Positions 37,263 through 41,557 of a stretch of 41,557 bases of DNA are shown here, in pieces (positions within the stretch are counted from its first letter, which is position 1; each line of letters opens with the position of its first letter). The notes under the pieces are model-generated. The model had not been told where the DNA came from and ran no database searches. It was given only the letters and a program-made list of their open reading frames with translations. The stretch is taken from IMG/VR virus record IMGVR_UViG_3300020197_000053, positions 1 through 41,557 of that record; one strand, 5' to 3'. The DNA comes from a virus. The translations under genes and the position numbers were made by a program.

Positions 37263-40200
37263 TGCGCAAACTTCTCCAGCGCGGTCTCGTAGCGGCGACG
37301 GTCGATGGGGCGGACGTTGAAGCCGCCGAGTTCAAGCAGCCGTTGGAGGTCGCTGGCGACCTGCGGCGAGACCGACCGGGTGCGGCGGTCGAGCGGGCCC
37401 TCGGGCGGCAAGGTGCTCTCGGCCGGTCCGTGCTCGCCGGGCGCGCCCGTGAGCAGCCGGTCGAGCAAGCCCGTGACGTGTCCGACCCGCGCCGCGTCCC
37501 ACACGCCGGGCTCGAAGCCCTGCTGCTTGCTCGCGGTCCGGCGGCGTTGGACGGGGTCAATCCACCGGATCACGAGGTCGGCCTGGCGCGAGCCGGGCAC
37601 GAAGCTGTCAAGCGTCTGGTCAGTGACGTAAGCCACGGTCGGCACGCCCGAGGCGTAGGGATCGACCAGTGTGCGCTCGCGCGGGCGGTTGCTGAGTTCG
37701 CCGAGCAGCTTGGCGGGCACCTTGACCGCGGCGCCCACGCTCAGGAAATCGCTCGCCAGATCGCTCGCGGCCCGGGCGTAAGTGCGCGCGCCCTCGACCG
37801 CGCCGAACTTCCTCGCGTCCTCCTCGGCAAGCAACGCCGCCCCGGCCATGGCGATGGCGGGGTAAGACCGCACCCGCAGCCAGAAGTCCTCCTCGCGCTC
37901 GGTGCCGAGCCCCATCTGCCGGGCCCAGGCCGAGAGGTTGATGCGGTTGCTGGTGATCAGCTCGCGCGGGAGAACCTTGGACGTCACGTTGCCGTCGGCG
38001 TCGAGGTCCTTGACCACGGCCGTGCCGACGAGCTGGCGCGCCTCGGCGTCGTCGTCGTCCTTGTCGCCACGGGCGAGGTAGGCGGCGAGGATGCCGAGCC
38101 CGCCCGCGGGCCACATGAGGAAGGTCATCACGTCGGCGAAGGCGTCGGCTCGCTGGCGCGCGGGCACCTTGGAGAGCAGCGTCTTGACCGCGGCCGCTCG
38201 CCTCGCGTTCTTGGCGATGTAATGATAGCCAAAACGCGGGAAGGGCATCACGAGCTTGGAGTAGTCGTTGCTGGCGAAGTTTTCGAGCCACGCCGGTGAA
38301 TCCGAGTAGTTAAGCAGCTCGAAGCCCGCCATGGCGACCGCTTGCGCCCGGTCCGACATCGGCGGGTTGCGCAGGTAAGTCTCGACCGCGGTGCGGAGCG
38401 CCGCGCCCTTCAAGCCCGCCTCGCGCGCGCGGGTCACGGCGCGGGCCTTGAGGAAGGCGTAAGCCATGCGTTGCTTCGAGCGCACGTCGATGTTGCCGTA
38501 GCGGATGGCCTGAAGCGCCGCCGCTCCGATCTCGCCCTTGCGGAGATAACTCAGCGGGTCCTCGTCCATCCGCACCTTCACGTCGGCGAGCGCGGTCTGG
38601 TCGGCGAACAGGTTGTCCGGCAGCACCTCGGCCACGGTGTCGCGGAACTGCGGGTCCACGAGCCCGCGCAAGCCGGGAAACCACTTCCACGCCTCGGCCA
38701 CGAACAACTCGCGCGCGAGGCGGAGGTCCTCGGGGTTGCCGCCGGCCACGCCCGACAAGATGCGGCGCGTCGCGGCTTCGAGCGTGAAGAGGTCGTTGGT
38801 GAGCACGTTGGCTACGTAAGTGACGGGATGCGCAAGGAAGAGCCGGGCCGAGTTGCGGACCGCCCAGGCGCCGAGGCGATAGAGCATGCCGTGCTCGACC
38901 TGCGCGGTGTAACGCCGCACAAGCTGGTCGACGAGCGCCGAGGGCAACATCAACTGCCGTCCTCGCAAGCGCGCCGCCTCGCCGAAGAACGCCTTGTATT
39001 CGGGCGAACCATCATCGGTCAGGCGTTGCTCCGTCTCGGGAAACTTCGGGTTGCCGGTCGTGGGATCCACGGGCGAATGCCAGCGGCGCAAGCGCTTCAC
39101 CGCGTTCCACAAGTCCGCCATGCCCGTGTCCAGCTTCGTCCAGCCGGGCGGGACCACGTTGCCTTGGATCGGCGTGGCCGCGTCCAAGACCGCCCGCATC
39201 CACTCCCTCCGCCCGCGCTCGGCGAGCATCTGAAACGTCCGCACATTGAAGCCGCTGAGCAGGTCGCGCACGTGCCCGCCCTCGCGGCTTGTGCCGCTCT
39301 TGTATCGCCGCCCCGGCGACCGCGTGCCCGCCCTGAAGCTGAGCGCGCCCCGGATCGCCCCGAGCAGGCTTCGCGTCACCAGCACGTCGGGCGTGTAAGC
39401 CGTGAGCGGCGAGAAGTTCGGGTCGCCATCGGCCATCATCGCCGCCGAGGCGAACCGATTGAACACCGGCACCTGGACGCCGTTCACCGTCTGCCTCACG
39501 TTCGCAAGCGCCGGGTCGATGAACATGTCCACAAACCACATCATCTCGGGGAACTCCCGCGCGAAGTGGTCGTAGACCTCCCTTTGCGTCTGCGCCGACA
39601 CCGGCCGCGCGAGCTGATGGAACACGCGCCCCTCGGGCGTGGTCACCACCGGGCCGAGCGTGAGCACCTCGGTGACGCCCGTGAGCGGGTCGGTCGTCTG
39701 GAACTGGTCGCCCGGTTGCAAGCCCATCTGCTCGGCCGTGCCCAGGCTCATCCCGCCGGCGCGCATCGTGAAGTCTTGAAACACGAAGTTGCCCTGCGCA
39801 TCGCGCCCCGTCGCGTTCAACCGCGCCGCGATATGCAAGGCTCGGCGCTTGAACGCCCGCGCCCGGGGCGAACCCACGAGCCACTTCGGCAACGCGAACC
39901 GCCCCAGCACCGTGCTCGGCGCGGCGGACTCGACCAGCTTGCGCCAAAGGTCGTCCGACTGCCGCTTGACCGCGGCGGCTTGGGTGGCCTCGCTCACTTG
40001 CAGCTTGCGCTGCTCGGCGGCGAGTTCGGCCGAGCCGAGCGTGGCGACCTGCGCGCTCACGGGCGCGGCGCGCGTGAGCAAGCCGGGCGCGCCCTTGGCG
40101 AGCGTGGCGTCGTCGTAAGGCGGATGCTGCTCCAGCGGGATGTTGGCCACTCCCGCGAGCGCCTCGATCTGGTTGAGGTGCGCCTGGCCGTTCGCGCTCA

Positions 40201-41557
40201 CGCCGTTGGCCTGCGCGTGCTGGGCCCGCATGAGGCGCGTCCACGTGGACGCAAGCGCCCTCTGGATCTTCGACCCGAACTTGCGGACCATGGCCGCCGA
40301 CCACCGGGCGAAGGAAGCCGTGAACTGCCCCAGCTCGCGCAAGATGCGCGCGCCCGAGACGGCGACCGCCTGCCAGAACTTGGGATCCAGAAACGGGTTG
40401 GCCGACACCCCACCCGACAACGCCGAGGTCACGCTCCGGTCCGCCGCATCGGCTTCTCGGCCGTGAGCGGGGGATGGGGTCTGGGAGACGGGAGCTGCCG
40501 GGTGCCCTACAATCTCCAGAAGGGCTTTCTCAAACTGCTCTGCTGTTTGGAGGTCAGCTTCGGGGTTAAAGAACGTCGTGCGGCGCGGCACAGAAATTCC
40601 AATCTTCTCTGCCGCGTCTTGCAAATCTAGGGCAGCTCTCTCCACTTTCCTCTTGCCCGCTTGTGACGCCCGCCGAATTTGACCGGGCGCATACTCCCGC
40701 AAAATCCGAAGGGCGTTGACCGCCCGCTCATACGCTTTGCGCTCGTCACCCGTCCAGCTCGCTGGAGGGGATGGCGGGAGAGTTGGCGCAGCGGGCGCGG
40801 GTTTGGTTTGGGGAGCCGAAGTCGGGGATGGGGCGGGGGTGGCCGCAGGGGATGGGGTCTGGGGGATGGGGCCGGACCCGCCAGGTTCGTAAAGCGAATG
40901 CAGTCTATCTATCGCCTGCTCCGGCAATCCTTCAATCCACGGGGCGGTTCTTACTTTACCGGTGGCATCCAGCGCGTAATGGGTCTTGGCGGTGGCACTC
41001 CAATAAATCGGCTCACCGCGTTCATTCTTGCCAAGCAGTTCATCCGTCTTCGGGTCAACCTCATAAAAGAGGTCGCTCCGATGTTTTACAATTAGCTCTT
41101 TGAACCTAGCTTCGTCCGCCTTGGTGAACTTCACTCCCTTCACCTTGTTCTGTGCCTGCTGTCGCCGCAGGTTTAGTTCCTGAAATTCTTTCCACGTTTC
41201 CGTGGAACTGGATTGCTTGGCCACCGGCTTCGGCGCGGCTGCCTCGGGGGCGGCTGGCTGGATAACATTGCGCTGCGCCATTTCAATCGCCTCTCGCGGG
41301 GTCTTTCCGAGAATCGTCTTACCGCCAACCGTAACATCCCTTCCGCTGGCGTCCACGGGAACGAAAACATCATCGCCTTTGAACTTGGCTTGCCGGACAG
41401 AGCCGCGCCAGTTCAAGTCTGCAACAGCGGATTCAATGCTCTCACTCGCGGTGGCGGGAGCCGAAGTCGGGGATTGGGCGGGAGCCTTCGGCGGCACGTA
41501 GAGGTCGCCTTCGCGGGTCCAGCCTTCGGGCAGCTTGATGCCGTAGGCGTCCACGGC
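37259..41557 (-). CDS. Giant internal virion protein, C-terminal part (starts outside right edge)
   Basis: Open from the right window edge; a GTG at 41554 exists but the frame continues in frame into base 1-2451 if the molecule is circular, so it is treated as the C-terminal 1432 residues of a ~2249-residue protein. It starts AVDAYGIKLPEGWTREGDLY, a repeat of a module near 620-540. Pro/Thr-rich linkers alternate with globular parts. The last 600 residues resemble large polyvalent-protein domains of podophage ejection proteins (FAREFPEMMWFVDMFIDPAL, MLAERGRREWMRAVLDAATP, NDYSKLVMPFPRFGYHYIAK). No protease, lysozyme or polymerase signature is certain. Confidence 0.8.
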   Translation of the reverse strand, partial: AVDAYGIKLPEGWTREGDLYVPPKAPAQSPTSAPATASESIESAVADLNWRGSVRQAKFKGDDVFVPVDASGRDVTVGGKTILGKTPREAIEMAQRNVIQPAAPEAAAPKPVAKQSSSTETWKEFQELNLRRQQAQNKVKGVKFTKADEARFKELIVKHRSDLFYEVDPKTDELLGKNERGEPIYWSATAKTHYALDATGKVRTAPWIEGLPEQAIDRLHSLYEPGGSGPIPQTPSPAATPAPSPTSAPQTKPAPAAPTLPPSPPASWTGDERKAYERAVNALRILREYAPGQIRRASQAGKRKVERAALDLQDAAEKIGISVPRRTTFFNPEADLQTAEQFEKALLEIVGHPAAPVSQTPSPAHGREADAADRSVTSALSGGVSANPFLDPKFWQAVAVSGARILRELGQFTASFARWSAAMVRKFGSKIQRALASTWTRLMRAQHAQANGVSANGQAHLNQIEALAGVANIPLEQHPPYDDATLAKGAPGLLTRAAPVSAQVATLGSAELAAEQRKLQVSEATQAAAVKRQSDDLWRKLVESAAPSTVLGRFALPKWLVGSPRARAFKRRALHIAARLNATGRDAQGNFVFQDFTMRAGGMSLGTAEQMGLQPGDQFQTTDPLTGVTEVLTLGPVVTTPEGRVFHQLARPVSAQTQREVYDHFAREFPEMMWFVDMFIDPALANVRQTVNGVQVPVFNRFASAAMMADGDPNFSPLTAYTPDVLVTRSLLGAIRGALSFRAGTRSPGRRYKSGTSREGGHVRDLLSGFNVRTFQMLAERGRREWMRAVLDAATPIQGNVVPPGWTKLDTGMADLWNAVKRLRRWHSPVDPTTGNPKFPETEQRLTDDGSPEYKAFFGEAARLRGRQLMLPSALVDQLVRRYTAQVEHGMLYRLGAWAVRNSARLFLAHPVTYVANVLTNDLFTLEAATRRILSGVAGGNPEDLRLARELFVAEAWKWFPGLRGLVDPQFRDTVAEVLPDNLFADQTALADVKVRMDEDPLSYLRKGEIGAAALQAIRYGNIDVRSKQRMAYAFLKARAVTRAREAGLKGAALRTAVETYLRNPPMSDRAQAVAMAGFELLNYSDSPAWLENFASNDYSKLVMPFPRFGYHYIAKNARRAAAVKTLLSKVPARQRADAFADVMTFLMWPAGGLGILAAYLARGDKDDDDAEARQLVGTAVVKDLDADGNVTSKVLPRELITSNRINLSAWARQMGLGTEREEDFWLRVRSYPAIAMAGAALLAEEDARKFGAVEGARTYARAASDLASDFLSVGAAVKVPAKLLGELSNRPRERTLVDPYASGVPTVAYVTDQTLDSFVPGSRQADLVIRWIDPVQRRRTASKQQGFEPGVWDAARVGHVTGLLDRLLTGAPGEHGPAESTLPPEGPLDRRTRSVSPQVASDLQRLLELGGFNVRPIDRRRYETALEKFAQ

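Noticed and set aside
1-41557. CRISPR array
   Set aside because: No regularly spaced short repeats with unique spacers; repeats seen are coding linkers, attC arms or dispersed elements.

Overview
The window looks like one complete or nearly complete genome of a temperate, podovirus-like phage of a high-GC bacterium. It carries large terminase, portal, a DUF5309/SU10-like major capsid protein, scaffold, head-tail connector, tail nozzle, fibre, internal virion proteins, DnaB helicase, replication initiator and a tyrosine integrase. The two window ends join in frame within one giant virion-protein gene, so the molecule is probably circular or circularly permuted. A host in Verrucomicrobiota, or a similar high-GC phylum, is suggested by the dispersed 'CGGATAAACACGGAT' repeats at 19667-20022, which I recall from such genomes. 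This host call is an inference.

Layout. Nearly everything is on the minus strand, so genes are read from high to low coordinates. The giant virion protein runs 2451 to 1 and then 41557 to 37259, followed by terL (37262-35571) and portal (35567-33423). Next comes an accessory region (33333-27879) with a cassette array, an integron-type integrase, a candidate attP and the phage integrase. A block of small plus-strand genes (25471-28011) is divergent from the minus-strand early operon (25390-16976), which holds DNA-binding proteins, replication initiator, DnaB, a methyltransferase remnant, a Lar-like protein, zinc-finger proteins and a second inserted cassette. The late operon (16772-2451) holds scaffold, capsid, connector, membrane/lysis-type, tail and internal virion genes.

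The main discovery is an integron inside the phage genome. The gene at 30459-29479 encodes an integron integrase (IntI). It has the IntI-specific insertion, the full catalytic set R/K/H/R/H/Y and the family's C-terminal '-PLD' ending. It faces an attI site at 30497, followed by four cassettes, each closed by a foldable attC. A fifth cassette sits alone at a second attI-like site at 17677. In all five, the first bases of the cassette are the reverse complement of the R'' box of its own attC, as expected for a circularisable cassette.

Unlike classical cassettes, every cassette ORF is on the opposite strand to the attC orientation. The ORFs therefore follow the phage's own direction of transcription, their starts lie in or beside the attC, and their stop codons come from the attI/attC core. 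Cassette 1 carries a DpdA2-like DNA-guanine transglycosylase translationally coupled to QueC, a 7-deazaguanine DNA-modification module. Cassette 2 carries a PP-loop/PAPS-reductase-like protein, cassettes 3 and 4 carry unknown small proteins, and the solitary cassette carries an XF1762-like acetyltransferase. With the Lar-like gene and the cytosine-methyltransferase remnant, the accessory content points to evasion of host restriction.
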